A DNA stretch of 64,000 nt from Skermanella rosea (GCF_016806835.2 NZ_CP086111.1:4519471-4583470); one strand, 5' to 3'. Shown: positions 17,898-27,769, counted from the stretch's first letter. The notes: generated by a model from the sequence alone, not told the origin. Numbers and translations: made by a program.

Positions 17898-19093
17898 GCA
17901 CCGGTTCCCTCCTCCGCCCCCTCGCCGGGATCACGGTCGTCACCCTGGAGCACGCCATCGCCGCCCCCTTCGCGACCCGCCAGCTCGCCGACCTCGGCGC
18001 CCGGGTGATCAAGGTGGAGCGGCCGGGCGTCGGGGATTTCGCCCGCGGCTACGACGAGCGGGTCAAGGGTCTGGCGTCCCATTTCGTCTGGACCAACCGC
18101 TCCAAGGAAAGCCTGACCCTCGACCTCAAGGACGCGGAGGCGCAAGGGATCCTGAAGCGCCTGATCCGGGAGCAGGCCGACGTCGTGGTCCAGAACCTGG
18201 CCCCCGGGGCGGCGTCCCGCCTCGGCCTCTCCTACGATGCCTTGGCGGCGGAGAAGCCCGGCATCATCGTGTGCGACATCTCCGGCTACGGCAACGACGG
18301 CCCCTACCGCGACCGCAAGGCCTACGACCTGCTGATCCAAGGCGAGGCGGGTTTCCTCTCGGTCACCGGCACCCCCGACACGCCGTCCAAGGCGGGCGCC
18401 TCGGTGGCGGACATCGCCGCCGGGATGTACGCCTATTCCAGCATCCTGGCGGCCCTGTTCCACCGGGCGAACACGGGCCAGGGCCGGCACATCGACATCT
18501 CCATGCTGGAGTCGCTGGTGGAGTGGATGGGCTACCCGCTCTATTACGCCCATGACGGCGCGCCCCCGCCGGCGCGGGCCGGCGCCAGCCACGCCACCAT
18601 CTACCCCTACGGCCCGTTCCCGGCGGGCGACGGCCGCACGGTCCTGCTGGGATTGCAGAACGAGCGGGAATGGACAGCCTTCTGCGACGTGGTGCTGCGG
18701 CGGCCCGAGTTGGCGGCCGACGAGCGCTTCTCCAGCAACTCCCGGCGCCACGCGGCGCGCGACGACCTCGGCCGCATCATCGCCGAAACCTTTTCCACCC
18801 TGACCGCCGAGCAGGTGATCGCCCGGCTGGAGGAGGCCCGCATCGCCAACGGCCGCGTCAACGACATGGCCGAGGTCTGGAACCACCCGCAGCTGGCCGC
18901 CCGCAACCGCTGGCGGGAAGTCGGGTCGGAACAGGGGACTATACCGGCGCTGCTGCCGCCGGGATTTCCCGGCGACGGCGACGCCCGCATGGACCCCGTC
19001 CCGGCGCTCGGCCAGCACACCGACGCCATCCTGGCGGCGCTCGGCTATACCGCCGACCGGATCGACCGGCTGCGCGCCGCCAAGGTGATCTGA
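17894..19093 (+). CDS. Class III (CaiB/BaiF) CoA transferase
   Basis: A 399-residue CoA transferase of the formyl-CoA transferase family, moving CoA between carboxylic acids. The N-terminal RQLADLGARVIKVERP, the GYGNDGP loop and the putative catalytic aspartate D145 (AYDLLIQ) are present. The ATG at 17894 overlaps the hydratase stop (ATGA). With the Meh-like partner upstream it could activate mesaconate or itaconate, or move CoA intramolecularly as mesaconyl-CoA C1-C4 transferase does. The enzyme is complete and of usual length. Confidence 0.87.
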   Translation: MSTGSLLRPLAGITVVTLEHAIAAPFATRQLADLGARVIKVERPGVGDFARGYDERVKGLASHFVWTNRSKESLTLDLKDAEAQGILKRLIREQADVVVQNLAPGAASRLGLSYDALAAEKPGIIVCDISGYGNDGPYRDRKAYDLLIQGEAGFLSVTGTPDTPSKAGASVADIAAGMYAYSSILAALFHRANTGQGRHIDISMLESLVEWMGYPLYYAHDGAPPPARAGASHATIYPYGPFPAGDGRTVLLGLQNEREWTAFCDVVLRRPELAADERFSSNSRRHAARDDLGRIIAETFSTLTAEQVIARLEEARIANGRVNDMAEVWNHPQLAARNRWREVGSEQGTIPALLPPGFPGDGDARMDPVPALGQHTDAILAALGYTADRIDRLRAAKVI

Positions 19094-19230
19094 ACGGGAG
19101 TGATCCGAACGGGGCGGTCCGGCGGCTCCCTCACGGGCATGTGACCGGGCGGCACCCGACCGTGACTGGCGCCGGCCGGCACGGCGAGCCAGATCAAGGT
19201 CGTACGAACCACCCATGCGGAGGAAGCGCC

Positions 19231-19899
19231 ATGAAGACCAAGTTCACCATGCCGCCCATCGGGCGCCGGCTGGCGCTGGCCCTCGGGCTCCTGCTGGGAG
19301 CGACCGCCGCGAGCGCCGCCCAGGATACGCCCCCGGCGGCGATCGAGAGCGTCATCCTCGCTGGCGGCTGCTTCTGGTGCGTCGAATCCGACTTCGACAA
19401 GGTTCCCGGCGTCGTCGAGACAGTCTCCGGATACGCCGGCGGCCACACGCCGAACCCGACCTACAAGGCGGTTTCCGCCGGCGGCACCGGGCATCTGGAG
19501 GTGGTCCGCATCACCTACGACCCGGCCAAGGTCAGCTTCGGCCAGCTCATCGCCTATTTCTGGCGGACCGTCAATCCGACCGATGCCGGCGGCCAGTTCT
19601 GCGACCGGGGAGACAGCTACCGGACCGCGATCTTCGTTTCCTCTCCGGAACAGCGGAAGCTGGCGGAGGATAGCAAGGCCGGGATCGAAAAGCTGCTCGG
19701 CAGGCCGGTGGTGACGCCGGTGATCCCGCTCGACCCGAAATCCTTCACCCCGGCCGAGGACTATCATCAGGACTTCCACAACACCAACAATCTGAAATAC
19801 AGCTTCTACCGGTACCGCTGCGGCCGCGATGCCCGCTTGGCGGATCTGTGGGGCGACGCCGCCGGCAAATGGCCGCCGGCCGACGCTCCCCAGAGCTGA
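19231..19899 (+). CDS. msrA: Peptide-methionine (S)-S-oxide reductase, exported form
   Basis: A 222-residue MsrA that repairs oxidised methionine in proteins. The catalytic motif GCFWC places C47 as the nucleophile, with C50 in the same motif; GYAGGHTPNPTYKAV, GHLEVV and the C-terminal YHQDF are conserved. The first 30 residues form a signal peptide (LALALGLLLGATAASAA, cleavage near residue 30), so the enzyme works in the periplasm. The start is ATG 19231 with GCGGAGGA at 19217-19224. It stands alone. Confidence 0.94.
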   Translation: MKTKFTMPPIGRRLALALGLLLGATAASAAQDTPPAAIESVILAGGCFWCVESDFDKVPGVVETVSGYAGGHTPNPTYKAVSAGGTGHLEVVRITYDPAKVSFGQLIAYFWRTVNPTDAGGQFCDRGDSYRTAIFVSSPEQRKLAEDSKAGIEKLLGRPVVTPVIPLDPKSFTPAEDYHQDFHNTNNLKYSFYRYRCGRDARLADLWGDAAGKWPPADAPQS

Positions 19900-20135
19900 C
19901 AGGCCCGGACCGGATAGCGCAATACAGCCCTCGGGAGGGCGGCCATTGCGTTGCGGACGCGTCGGTGGTACACAACGACCATGCTGCATCGCAATACGCC
20001 GCCCTGATCCCCGGGATCTTCAGCCGTTTTGCCCGGCGCCTGCCTGGACAGGCAGCCGCAGCTTTCATCGTGCCTTCCATTCATAGGTCGCCCTGACTTC
20101 GTCGGAGATGCGGCCCCATTTCCTTTCAGGTTTCA

Positions 20136-21623
20136 ATGACCCTCGATACTGCCAGACTCCGTTCGGAGTGGTTCGGCAACGTGCGAGGCGACGTGCTCGC
20201 CGGCATCGTCGTCGCACTTGCCCTTATTCCCGAAGCGATTGCCTTCTCGATCATCGCGGGCGTCGACCCTAAGGTCGGCCTCTACGCCTCCTTCGTCATC
20301 GCGGTCACCATTTCCATCGTCGGCGGACGGCCGGGCATGATCTCCGCCGCCACCGGCGCCATGGCCCTCCTGATGATCGACCTGGTCAAGGATCATGGGC
20401 TCGATTACCTGTTCGCCACCACCCTGCTGACCGGCGTCCTTCAGATCGCCGTCGGTCTGCTCAAGCTGGGCCGCTACATGCGGTTCGTCTCGCGCTCGGT
20501 CATGACCGGCTTCGTCAACGCCCTGGCGATCCTGATCTTCATGGCCCAATTACCGGAATTCGCCGGCGCCAACTGGCAGATGTACGCCATCGTCGCGGCC
20601 GGGCTGGGCATCATCTACCTGCTGCCGCTGGTCACCACCGCGGTGCCATCGCCCCTGGTCGCGATCGTGGCCCTGACCGCAGTCGCGATCCTGACCGGCG
20701 CCGACGTGCGGACGGTCGGCGACATGGGGGAGCTGCCCAGCGCATTCCCCGCCTTCCTGATCCCGAACGTTCCGCTGAACCTCGAGACCTTCGGCATCAT
20801 CCTCCCGGTCGCCGTCACCCTTACCGTCGTGGGTTTGCTGGAGTCGCTGCTGACCGCGTCGATCGTCGACGACCTGACCGACACTCAAAGTGACAAGAAC
20901 ACCGAGACCCGCGGGCAAGGTATCGCCAACATCGCGTCGGGCCTGTTCGGTGGCATGGCGGGCTGCGCCATGATCGGCCAGTCCGTCATCAACGTGAAGT
21001 CCGGCGGGCGCGGCAGGCTGTCGAGCTTCATTGCCGGTACCGTCCTGCTGTTCCTGATCCTGGTGCTCCAGGACTGGGTCGTCCGGATCCCCATGGCGGC
21101 CCTGGCGGCCGTCATGATCATGGTGTCGATCGGCACCTTCAACTGGGGCTCGCTCCGTCAGCTGCGCACCATGCCGGTCAGTTCCTCGATCGTGATGATC
21201 GCCACGACCCTCACCACCGTCTTCACCCACGACCTGTCGAAGGGAGTCCTGGCCGGGGTCCTGCTCAGCGCCCTGTTCTTCGCCCGCAAGGTCGCCCACT
21301 TCGTCGCGGTCGAAAGCACCCTGGCGCAGGATGGCCGCTCCCGGACCTACAAGGTCTACGGCCAACTCTTCTTCGCCTCGGCCGACGATTTCATCGCCCG
21401 GTTCGATTTCCAGGAAAGCCTCGAACGCGTCGAAATCGACCTGACCGGCGCCCACCTGTGGGACTACACCGCGGTCGGCGCCGTCGACAAGGTCGTGCTG
21501 CGGTTCCGCCGGGAAGGCGCCGACGTAGAGCTGATCGGGCTGAACCAGCCCAGCAGCACGCTGCTCGACCGCCTGGGCGCCCACGACAAGCCGGAAGCAG
21601 CGCAGCAGGTCGGCGGTCACTGA
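20136..21623 (+). CDS. SulP-family anion transporter with STAS domain
   Basis: A 495-residue inner-membrane transporter. Residues 1 to about 380 carry 10-12 membrane segments with the SulP hallmark near the start ([20 protein letters not shown]) and the following glycine-rich half-helices. Residues about 395-490 form a short cytoplasmic STAS domain ([20 protein letters not shown]). Substrates of the family are sulfate, bicarbonate or dicarboxylates. It is followed after 22 bases by a two-domain universal stress protein; SulP-Usp pairs are common, which suggests regulated bicarbonate or sulfate uptake. Confidence 0.9.
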   Translation: MTLDTARLRSEWFGNVRGDVLAGIVVALALIPEAIAFSIIAGVDPKVGLYASFVIAVTISIVGGRPGMISAATGAMALLMIDLVKDHGLDYLFATTLLTGVLQIAVGLLKLGRYMRFVSRSVMTGFVNALAILIFMAQLPEFAGANWQMYAIVAAGLGIIYLLPLVTTAVPSPLVAIVALTAVAILTGADVRTVGDMGELPSAFPAFLIPNVPLNLETFGIILPVAVTLTVVGLLESLLTASIVDDLTDTQSDKNTETRGQGIANIASGLFGGMAGCAMIGQSVINVKSGGRGRLSSFIAGTVLLFLILVLQDWVVRIPMAALAAVMIMVSIGTFNWGSLRQLRTMPVSSSIVMIATTLTTVFTHDLSKGVLAGVLLSALFFARKVAHFVAVESTLAQDGRSRTYKVYGQLFFASADDFIARFDFQESLERVEIDLTGAHLWDYTAVGAVDKVVLRFRREGADVELIGLNQPSSTLLDRLGAHDKPEAAQQVGGH

Positions 21624-21645
21624 GAAGAACCGGAGGAAACCAGCC

Positions 21646-22509
21646 ATGAAACGCATCCTGCTCTGCCTGGACGGATCGGTCTATGCCCGCAGCGTCTGCG
21701 AGCACGCCGCCTGGTTCGCCAGCCGCCTGGAAGCGTCGGTCGATCTCCTGCACGTGGTGGATATCCGGGAGCGCGCCCCGGCCGGGCGCCAGGACCTCAG
21801 CGGCAACATCGGCATAGAGACACTGGACCACCTGATGAGCGAGATGGTCGACCAGGACCATGCGCGTTCCCGGACAGCCCAGCGGATCGGCCGCCACCTC
21901 CTCGACGAGGGCCGCTCGATCCTGAAGGAGGCCGGCGTCGCGAACACGACGGCAAGCCTGCGCAACGGCGCCGTGGTCGACGCGGTCCAGGACCTGTCGG
22001 CCAAGGCCGACCTGATCGTCATGGGCAAGCGCGGCGAAGGCGTCGATTTCGCATCAGGCCACCTGGGGTCGAACCTGGAGCGGGTCGTCCGCGCGATCGA
22101 TCGCCCCTGTCTGGTGGCCGCCCGCGCCTTCAAGCCGATCGAACGCGTCCTGATCGCCTATGACGGCGGCAGAAACGCCCGTCGCGCCGTCAGCTTCCTG
22201 GCGAACTCTCCCGGCTTCAAGGATCTGGACATCCACCTGGTACTCGCCTCCGACCGGCCCGGCGACGCCGAGGTGACCAAGGCGCTCGCCTGGGCCGAGG
22301 AGGAACTGTCATCCGCCGGGCTCAAGGCCGCGTGCCGAATCGTCCAGGGCGAGCCGGAAGCGGTCATCACCGGCACGGTGGCGTCCGACGGCATCGGCCT
22401 GCTGGTCATGGGCGCCTACGGCCACTCCCGCATCCGCAACCTGATCATCGGCAGCACGACCACCGAGATGATCCGCGACTGCCGGATCCCCGTGCTCCTG
22501 TTCCGGTAA
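21646..22509 (+). CDS. Tandem-domain universal stress protein
   Basis: A 287-residue cytoplasmic protein made of two UspA domains (about 1-140 and 160-287). The second has an intact ATP-binding signature G-x2-G-x9-G-S/T (GAYGHSRIRNLIIGST); the first has a looser version (GKRGEGVDF...GSN). Strong SD (GGAGGAAA) precedes the ATG. It is probably co-transcribed with the SulP transporter and may modulate it in response to energy state. Confidence 0.9.
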   Translation: MKRILLCLDGSVYARSVCEHAAWFASRLEASVDLLHVVDIRERAPAGRQDLSGNIGIETLDHLMSEMVDQDHARSRTAQRIGRHLLDEGRSILKEAGVANTTASLRNGAVVDAVQDLSAKADLIVMGKRGEGVDFASGHLGSNLERVVRAIDRPCLVAARAFKPIERVLIAYDGGRNARRAVSFLANSPGFKDLDIHLVLASDRPGDAEVTKALAWAEEELSSAGLKAACRIVQGEPEAVITGTVASDGIGLLVMGAYGHSRIRNLIIGSTTTEMIRDCRIPVLLFR

Positions 22510-22529
22510 GTCCGGCGAGCTCTGGCCCG

Positions 22530-24356
22530 TCACCTGCCCGCGGAAGCGCCCTCGACCCACCAGGCGTCGAACGCGATACCGTAGGGCGGCAGGTCGCGGG
22601 GATGCTCCAGCTTGTCCCAGTAGGCGACGCGCACCGCGCCGGCATACCAGTGCGGGATGACGTAGTGCCCCCACAGCAGCACCCGGTCCAGCGCCGCGGC
22701 GCGGGCGCGCAGGTCCTCGCGGGTATCCGCCGCGATCAGCAGATCGACGAGTTGATCCACCGCCTCGCTCCGGATGCCGGCATAGTTGCGGCTGCCCGGC
22801 CGGTCGGCCGCGGCCGAAGTCCAGAAGTCGCGCTGCTCGTTGCCCGGCGACAGCGACTGCCCCCAGACGGCGGTGGTCATGTCGAAATCGAAGTCGCTGA
22901 TCCGGTTCTGGTATTGGGCGGTGTCCACGGTCCGCACGCGGGCGTCGATCCCCAGCCGGCGCAGGTTCGCGACGAACGGCAGCGCCACCCGCTCCATCGA
23001 GGGGCTGTTGAGGAGGATCGTGAACTCCAGCGGCTGTCCGGTCTCCGCATTGACCCGGCGACCGTCCCGGATCACCCAACCGGCCTCCTCCAGAAGCTCG
23101 CGGGCCTTCAGCAGGTTCTCGCGCACGGCGGTCCGGCTTCCGGCGGACGGCGGGCTGTATCGTTCCGTGAAGACCTCGTCCGGGATGTTGCCGCGCAGCG
23201 GTTCCAGGAGCTTCATCTCCGCCTCGCCGGGCAGGCCCTCCGCCTCCAGGTCGGAGTTCTCGAAGTAGCTGTCGGCGCGCTGATAGGCGCCGTAGAACAG
23301 CACCGAGTTCGCCCATTCGAAATCGAAGGCGTGGGCGATCGCGTAGCGCACCCGGGGATCGGCGAAGACCGGCCGGCGCGTGTTGAACACGAAGCCCTGC
23401 ATGCCCGCCGGCGTCTCGACGTCGATCTCCTCCTTTCTGATCCTGCCGGCCTCGACCGCCTGCCTGTCATAAGCGGTCGCCCAGTTCTTGGCGACGTTCT
23501 CGACCCGGAAATCCACCAGCCCGCCGTTGAAGGCCTGGAGCGCCACGGTCGGGTCGAGATAATAGTCGTAGCGCATGGTGCCGAAGTTGAACCGGCCGAC
23601 ATTGACCGCCAGGTCCTTGCCCCAGTAGTCCGGCACCCGCTCGTAGGTGATCGAGCGGCCGGGGTCGACGCGCGCTATCCTGTAGGGGCCGCTGCCGAGC
23701 GGCGGATCCAGCGTCGTTTGGTCGAAGGTCCGGCCCTCCCAATAGTGCTTCGGCAGGACCGGAAGCTGCCCCAGGATCAGGGGCAGTTCCCGGTTGTCGC
23801 CCGGCGCGAAGGTGAACCTGACCGTCCGCTCCCCCGTCCGCTCGACCTTCGCGACATTGGCATAGTAGGCCCGGTAGAACGGGTGGGCCTCGCGCAACGT
23901 GTCGAAGGTGAAGATGACGTCCTCCACCCCGATCGGCTGGCCGTCGTGGAACCGGGCTTCGGGCCGCAGGGTGAAGGCGACCCAAGCGCGGTCTTCCGGC
24001 AGCTCGATGCTTTCGGCGACGAGCGGATACTGGGTGAACGGCTCGTCCAGCGACTCCACCATCAGCGTGTCGAAGGTGTTGGCGATGCCGGCCGCCGCCA
24101 CGCCCCGGATCGTGAAGGGATTGAGCGTGTCGAACCCGCCGAGCGCCGACAGCACCACGGAACCGCCGTTCGGAGCATCCGGGTTGACATAGTCGAAATG
24201 ATCGAAACCCGGAGGATATTTCGGCTCACCGTACATTGCCAGACCGTGCCGTGGCGGATCGTCCGCCGCGAGCACCGCCATCCCCGCCGGAAGCGTCAGC
24301 AGCCATGAAACGAGGACGAGGAACGATGTACCAAGCCTAGTCATCGGCATTCCCAT
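22530..24356 (-). CDS. Family 5 extracellular solute-binding protein, YejA-like
   Basis: A 608-residue periplasmic protein with an N-terminal signal sequence (hydrophobic stretch about 10-28, cleavage near VLAADD) and the family 5 oligopeptide-binding fold. GLAMYGEPKYPPGFDHFDYVNP and GGFDTLNPF are the hallmark of the YejA subgroup, which binds microcin C-like or other peptides. No permease or ATPase gene is adjacent, so it is an orphan binding protein that must share a transporter encoded elsewhere, conceivably with the fused peptide ATPase at 72-1988. Alternative ATG starts lie at residues 3 and 5. Confidence 0.88.
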   Translation of the reverse strand: MGMPMTRLGTSFLVLVSWLLTLPAGMAVLAADDPPRHGLAMYGEPKYPPGFDHFDYVNPDAPNGGSVVLSALGGFDTLNPFTIRGVAAAGIANTFDTLMVESLDEPFTQYPLVAESIELPEDRAWVAFTLRPEARFHDGQPIGVEDVIFTFDTLREAHPFYRAYYANVAKVERTGERTVRFTFAPGDNRELPLILGQLPVLPKHYWEGRTFDQTTLDPPLGSGPYRIARVDPGRSITYERVPDYWGKDLAVNVGRFNFGTMRYDYYLDPTVALQAFNGGLVDFRVENVAKNWATAYDRQAVEAGRIRKEEIDVETPAGMQGFVFNTRRPVFADPRVRYAIAHAFDFEWANSVLFYGAYQRADSYFENSDLEAEGLPGEAEMKLLEPLRGNIPDEVFTERYSPPSAGSRTAVRENLLKARELLEEAGWVIRDGRRVNAETGQPLEFTILLNSPSMERVALPFVANLRRLGIDARVRTVDTAQYQNRISDFDFDMTTAVWGQSLSPGNEQRDFWTSAAADRPGSRNYAGIRSEAVDQLVDLLIAADTREDLRARAAALDRVLLWGHYVIPHWYAGAVRVAYWDKLEHPRDLPPYGIAFDAWWVEGASAGR

Positions 24357-24499
24357 TGCTGAAAGCGGATCCCGTCATGTCTGACCTTTCCCGAGTCAAG
24401 CCGTCGCCTCAGGAAACACGCGGGCGGGAGGGATGGATGCAGGCGGTTTGCACGGTGATGCCGCAGCGGAGATCACCTCATGTCCTGGGGCTGAGCCAT

Positions 24500-25006
24500 T
24501 CAACGACGTGCTTGCGTCGCGAGAATCGTGGCGACCGCTGCCGGACCGATGCCCGTGCGGGCACCGATCTCGCCCAAGGTTTCGCTGCCCGAGACTTCGA
24601 TATTCGCAGACTTCAGTCTGGCGACGGCATCGCTCGGAGTCATTCCGAATGCCGGAGCGGCGGACTCCAGCGTGGCACCGGACAGGGCACGGAATACGGC
24701 ACCGGGACTCGCATTCGAGGTATCGCCCGTAATCCCGGTAAAGACGATGCTTGCGACGAGGCTTGTGGATAGAACGGCGAGAGCCGTATTGCGCCTCAGG
24801 TACGCGGTGAAGGGCCTCCAGTTTCTCGCGAGGTGCCATATCGCCACGGCAGAGAATGCGAGGCTCAACCATTCATGAGAGAATCTGACGAGACCGGCTT
24901 TCCAGTGGAGCAGAAGCATGATCCCCGTGATCGTCGAGACGATGAAAGCAACGAACGTGACGGGGGTGACGACATCCCGGATCGGGATTCCAGCTTTTGG
25001 GAACAT
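24500..25006 (-). CDS. DUF4405 membrane protein with C-terminal helical domain
   Basis: A 168-residue protein. Three hydrophobic segments (VTFVAFIVSTITGIMLLLHW, the histidine-containing HEWLSLAFSAVAIWHLARNW, and LAVLSTSLVASIVFTGI) form the DUF4405 part, whose histidines resemble those of small cytochrome-like membrane proteins. The C-terminal 50 residues (MTPSDAVARLKSANIEV, LGEIGARTGIGPAAVATIL) look like a small helix-hairpin periplasmic or cytoplasmic domain. The start is ATG 25006, eight bases after GAGGTGG; a GTG at 25018 is possible. Function unknown. Confidence 0.72.
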   Translation of the reverse strand: MFPKAGIPIRDVVTPVTFVAFIVSTITGIMLLLHWKAGLVRFSHEWLSLAFSAVAIWHLARNWRPFTAYLRRNTALAVLSTSLVASIVFTGITGDTSNASPGAVFRALSGATLESAAPAFGMTPSDAVARLKSANIEVSGSETLGEIGARTGIGPAAVATILATQARR

Positions 25007-25222
25007 GGGGGAAACCACCTCGGTGGACGATCATTCAAATCCACTCAGGTGTAGCGCTGCAGCGTAACCGCAGTATGTCCCGGACGGAACAGGCTTGTAA
25101 CGGAATGTAACGACGCCGAATCCGATCCGGTCTCCCGCCCCTTCCGGCCCACGAAATTGGGAACATCCGCCGCGCCCGGAGGTTGGCCTTGGGACACCTT
25201 CGGATCACGAAACGAGGTAGAG

Positions 25223-25804
25223 ATGATCAGCAGCTTCCGCAAATCCGCCGTCTTCGCCACCGCGCTGGCTGCATCGGCACTGGCCCTTCCCGCAGCGGCC
25301 CAACAGCAGACGACGCCTCCGAACCCGACCACTCCCGCCCTCGGCACCGCGACGCTCAAGAACGCCCAGGACAAGGCGATCGGCACCGTCGCCTTCGTCG
25401 AGACCCCGAATGGCGTGCTGATCCAGGCGCGGATCGATCCCGGCAGCGGCCTTGCCCCGGGCATGCACGGATTCCACATCCACCAGAACGGGGCCTGCGA
25501 ACCGCCGAACTTCCAGTCGGCCGGCGGCCACTTCAACCCGACCAACCACGAGCACGGTGTCCTGTCCCCGCGCGGCATCCACGCCGGCGACCTGCCCAAC
25601 ATCTGGGTCGCGTCGGACGGTGCTGCCCAGGCCGATATCGTGACCGACGCGGTGACGTTCCGCGAGGGATCCAACAGCCTGGTCAAGCCGGGCGGTACCT
25701 CGATCCTCATCCATGCGACGCCCGACGACTATACGACCAATCCGGCCGGCAGTTCCGGAGACCGGGTCGCCTGCGGCGTCATCGCCCAGACGGCCTCCCG
25801 CTAG
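25223..25804 (+). CDS. sodC: Periplasmic Cu/Zn superoxide dismutase
   Basis: A 193-residue exported enzyme that dismutates superoxide. It has a signal peptide (residues 1 to about 26, ALALPAAAQ), the copper ligands in HGFHIHQNG, zinc ligands in the following GGHFNPTNHEHG loop, and the cysteine pair of the family (GACEPP and RVACGV). The ATG at 25223 follows GAGGTAG; an in-frame ATG at 25157 would displace the signal peptide. The length is normal for bacterial SodC. Confidence 0.93.
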   Translation: MISSFRKSAVFATALAASALALPAAAQQQTTPPNPTTPALGTATLKNAQDKAIGTVAFVETPNGVLIQARIDPGSGLAPGMHGFHIHQNGACEPPNFQSAGGHFNPTNHEHGVLSPRGIHAGDLPNIWVASDGAAQADIVTDAVTFREGSNSLVKPGGTSILIHATPDDYTTNPAGSSGDRVACGVIAQTASR

Positions 25805-25812
25805 GCGCAAGC

Positions 25813-25846
25813 CCCCTGGGGAGGATCGGACCGTCCCTCCCCGGGG
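25813..25846. terminator. GC-rich hairpin between convergent genes
   Basis: CCCC(T)GGGGAGG pairs with CCTCCCCGGGG across a ten-base loop, exactly in the 48-base gap between sodC and the convergent membrane-protein gene. No U-run follows on either strand, so bidirectional termination is only likely, not certain. Confidence 0.35.
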
Positions 25847-25852
25847 AACGTC

Positions 25853-26392
25853 TCACCGGCCGTTCACGCCGGTTCCGATCAGGTGAACCGGCATCAGGAA
25901 GACCGCCAGGAGGAACAGCACCAGGGCGACGATCAGCAGGACGAACGCCCTGCTGCGGTCCCGCTCGGCGTCGACGTTGCTGGCCAATGCCTCGTCGTAG
26001 GCCCGGTGGAAGTAATCGATCTCGGATTGCGCTTCCCTGACAGCCTCGATCCGGTCGAAGTCGTCCAGGACGAGGCGCCGGTCCAGCTTGACCAGGCGCG
26101 CCATGGCCATGAACATCGAGGTGAGCGACGCCAGGCAGAGGATGATCATGGCCATCGTCACCGGCTCGCGCCACCGGGACACGTCCAGATATTGTGCGAA
26201 CGAGACGAAGCCGAAGATCGAGAAGGAAATGATCGACACCGGCACGCTCAGGAGCGACTGGACGTTCGACCGCCGGGACCGTTCGGCCAGATACAGGCTC
26301 TTCAGGCTGTCGGTGGAAATCAGCCGCCCTGCGTGCCCCTCGTCATGAGGCTTGTCGTCGTGTCTTTCCCTAGTGTCGTGATGCTCTTGCAC
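25853..26392 (-). CDS. Hypothetical membrane protein with three hydrophobic segments
   Basis: A 179-residue protein, not recognised with certainty but resembling DUF2721-type small membrane proteins. A polar, His/Asp-rich N-terminus is followed by hydrophobic segments near residues 50-68 and 75-100, a charged region (RRLVLDDFDRIEAVREAQSEID) and a last hydrophobic segment (AFVLLIVALVLFLLAVFL). The start is GTG 26392, preceded by TGAGG that also contains the stop of the upstream DUF3891 gene, eight bases away, so the two are co-transcribed. Confidence 0.65.
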   Translation of the reverse strand: MQEHHDTRERHDDKPHDEGHAGRLISTDSLKSLYLAERSRRSNVQSLLSVPVSIISFSIFGFVSFAQYLDVSRWREPVTMAMIILCLASLTSMFMAMARLVKLDRRLVLDDFDRIEAVREAQSEIDYFHRAYDEALASNVDAERDRSRAFVLLIVALVLFLLAVFLMPVHLIGTGVNGR

Positions 26393-26400
26393 GGACAACC

Positions 26401-27195
26401 TCAGCGTGGGAGTAGGACGGTGTGAATCCCGACGCGTTCCGCGTCGCGCAGGGCGATGCGCAGTCGGGTCTCGTCGGAATGGTTTCCCCGCAGGCGCTTG
26501 CCCTCGCACACCGCCTCGACCCGGTCAGCCGCGAACGGCCAGGGATCGACCGTCAGGACGCCCGGATCGCCGTTCCGCGCCCGGATGATCAAACTCGTCC
26601 GGTCCTTTCCGACCGTAGGCACGTCGGGGATGACGGCTCCGCCCTCCCCGATTCCCCAGCAGACTTCCAGCGACATGCGGTCCGTCGCCGCGACCAGCCG
26701 ACGGTTCCGCTCCACCGCCTCGGGCGCGACATCGGCGGCGAGCCTCGGGTCGGCGCCCAGCGCCTCCAGGGCCGCGCGCTGGAAGGCATGCTGATCCTCC
26801 AGGAAATCACGGACCAGCCGGGCATCCTCGGGCGGAGCCTTGTCGATATCGAAGTACGAGGAATAGATCGTGTCGGCGTGCAGCGAGACCAGCAGCGCCG
26901 GGTAAAGTCCGAAAACCCTGGCGCGCTCGACCCCCTCCGTCCACAGCGGAGCATGGACCGGGGGTCCGAGTTCCCGGAAATCGTGAGGCCTGCCGGTCCC
27001 ACGGTTCAGCGTCGGCGCGGTCTCCCAGGACAGCCAGCCGATGTCGTGCAACTCGGCGCCGAGACAGACTTCCTCATACGGCGAAGGCCGCGCGAAGCCA
27101 TCGCTGCCCCAGGCCCGCACGAACTGGCCGGCCAGCCAGGAATGGCTCGGCTGCCCGATCGCGATCACGCCGTCGCCGTCTTTCCGGAAAAGCAT
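26401..27195 (-). CDS. DUF3891 family protein
   Basis: A 264-residue protein of unknown function. The family pattern is visible in VIAIGQPSHSWLAGQFVRAW, CLGAELHDIGWLSWE and LLVSLHADTIYS, whose conserved histidines and aspartate (QPSHSW, ELHDIGW, SLHAD) resemble an HD-type metal site. A phosphohydrolase-like activity is therefore possible but not shown. It heads a two-gene leftward operon with the membrane protein at 25853. Confidence 0.75.
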   Translation of the reverse strand: MLFRKDGDGVIAIGQPSHSWLAGQFVRAWGSDGFARPSPYEEVCLGAELHDIGWLSWETAPTLNRGTGRPHDFRELGPPVHAPLWTEGVERARVFGLYPALLVSLHADTIYSSYFDIDKAPPEDARLVRDFLEDQHAFQRAALEALGADPRLAADVAPEAVERNRRLVAATDRMSLEVCWGIGEGGAVIPDVPTVGKDRTSLIIRARNGDPGVLTVDPWPFAADRVEAVCEGKRLRGNHSDETRLRIALRDAERVGIHTVLLPR

Positions 27196-27233
27196 GGAGT
27201 CCGTCTCCCGTTCGTCACCTCCCCCGACTGAAC

Positions 27234-27264
27234 AAAAAAAAGGGGCCGTGGTTGCCCACGGCCC
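27234..27264 (-). terminator. Strong intrinsic terminator on the minus strand, with no gene upstream of it
   Basis: Read on the minus strand, a perfect nine-base-pair stem GGGCCGTGG/CCACGGCCC with a four-base loop (GCAA) is followed by eight Us. It lies 39 bases ahead of the DUF3891 start and must end a leftward transcript that begins between 27,265 and the divergent otsB gene, where no convincing minus-strand gene is visible. Confidence 0.75.
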
Positions 27265-27769
27265 GAGTCTAGGGAGGAAACGCCCAAGAAGTGCGTTACA
27301 GGATCGACCGCATCGCAGACACCATCAATCCCGCACTGCACAATATGATCGCACACGGTTTCGAAATCAAGCGAAAAAAGAAAGATGTATGGCAACAACC
27401 GCTTAGCGAGCTGGTTGGAATCAAAACAATCAATACCGCGAACAGTCATTGCTGCACTGCGGTATGGCTTCAACGGGGTTTTCAAGGGTGGTCCGGGGAA
27501 TTTCATACACCCGGACTGTCTCCGGAGGCAGCGCTCCGGGATCGGGTGCCAGACTGCATGAAAGGTATGACCACTTCACCGTATCACAAGGTCGCATGGG
27601 CAAGAATTTTCGGGCGCGGAGGGCTTCCGCCGGAGCAATGCGGTCCTGCCCGCCGTTTTCTTCGGCACCGCATCGACCCGCGACACGGTTTCATGCGTTA
27701 AACCAGGGGTGGACGCGCTTAGCGATGGCTTCGGGCGTCCTCGATCCGTCAACGAAGCAGGCAGCAAGC
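27265..27769. other. Intergenic stretch, possible small-RNA locus
   Basis: About 500 bases without a confident gene. The leftward terminator at 27234-27264 implies a short minus-strand transcript here. A rightward frame starting at GTG 27291 (136 codons, preceded by AGGGAGGAAA with rather long spacing) has unconvincing composition after its first 40 codons and is not called. Base composition is less GC-rich than in the flanking genes. Confidence 0.4.

Noticed and set aside
27291..27701. Rightward 136-codon gene between DUF3891 and otsB
   Set aside because: Spacing from the SD-like sequence is long, composition is not protein-like after the first third, and no family is recognised.
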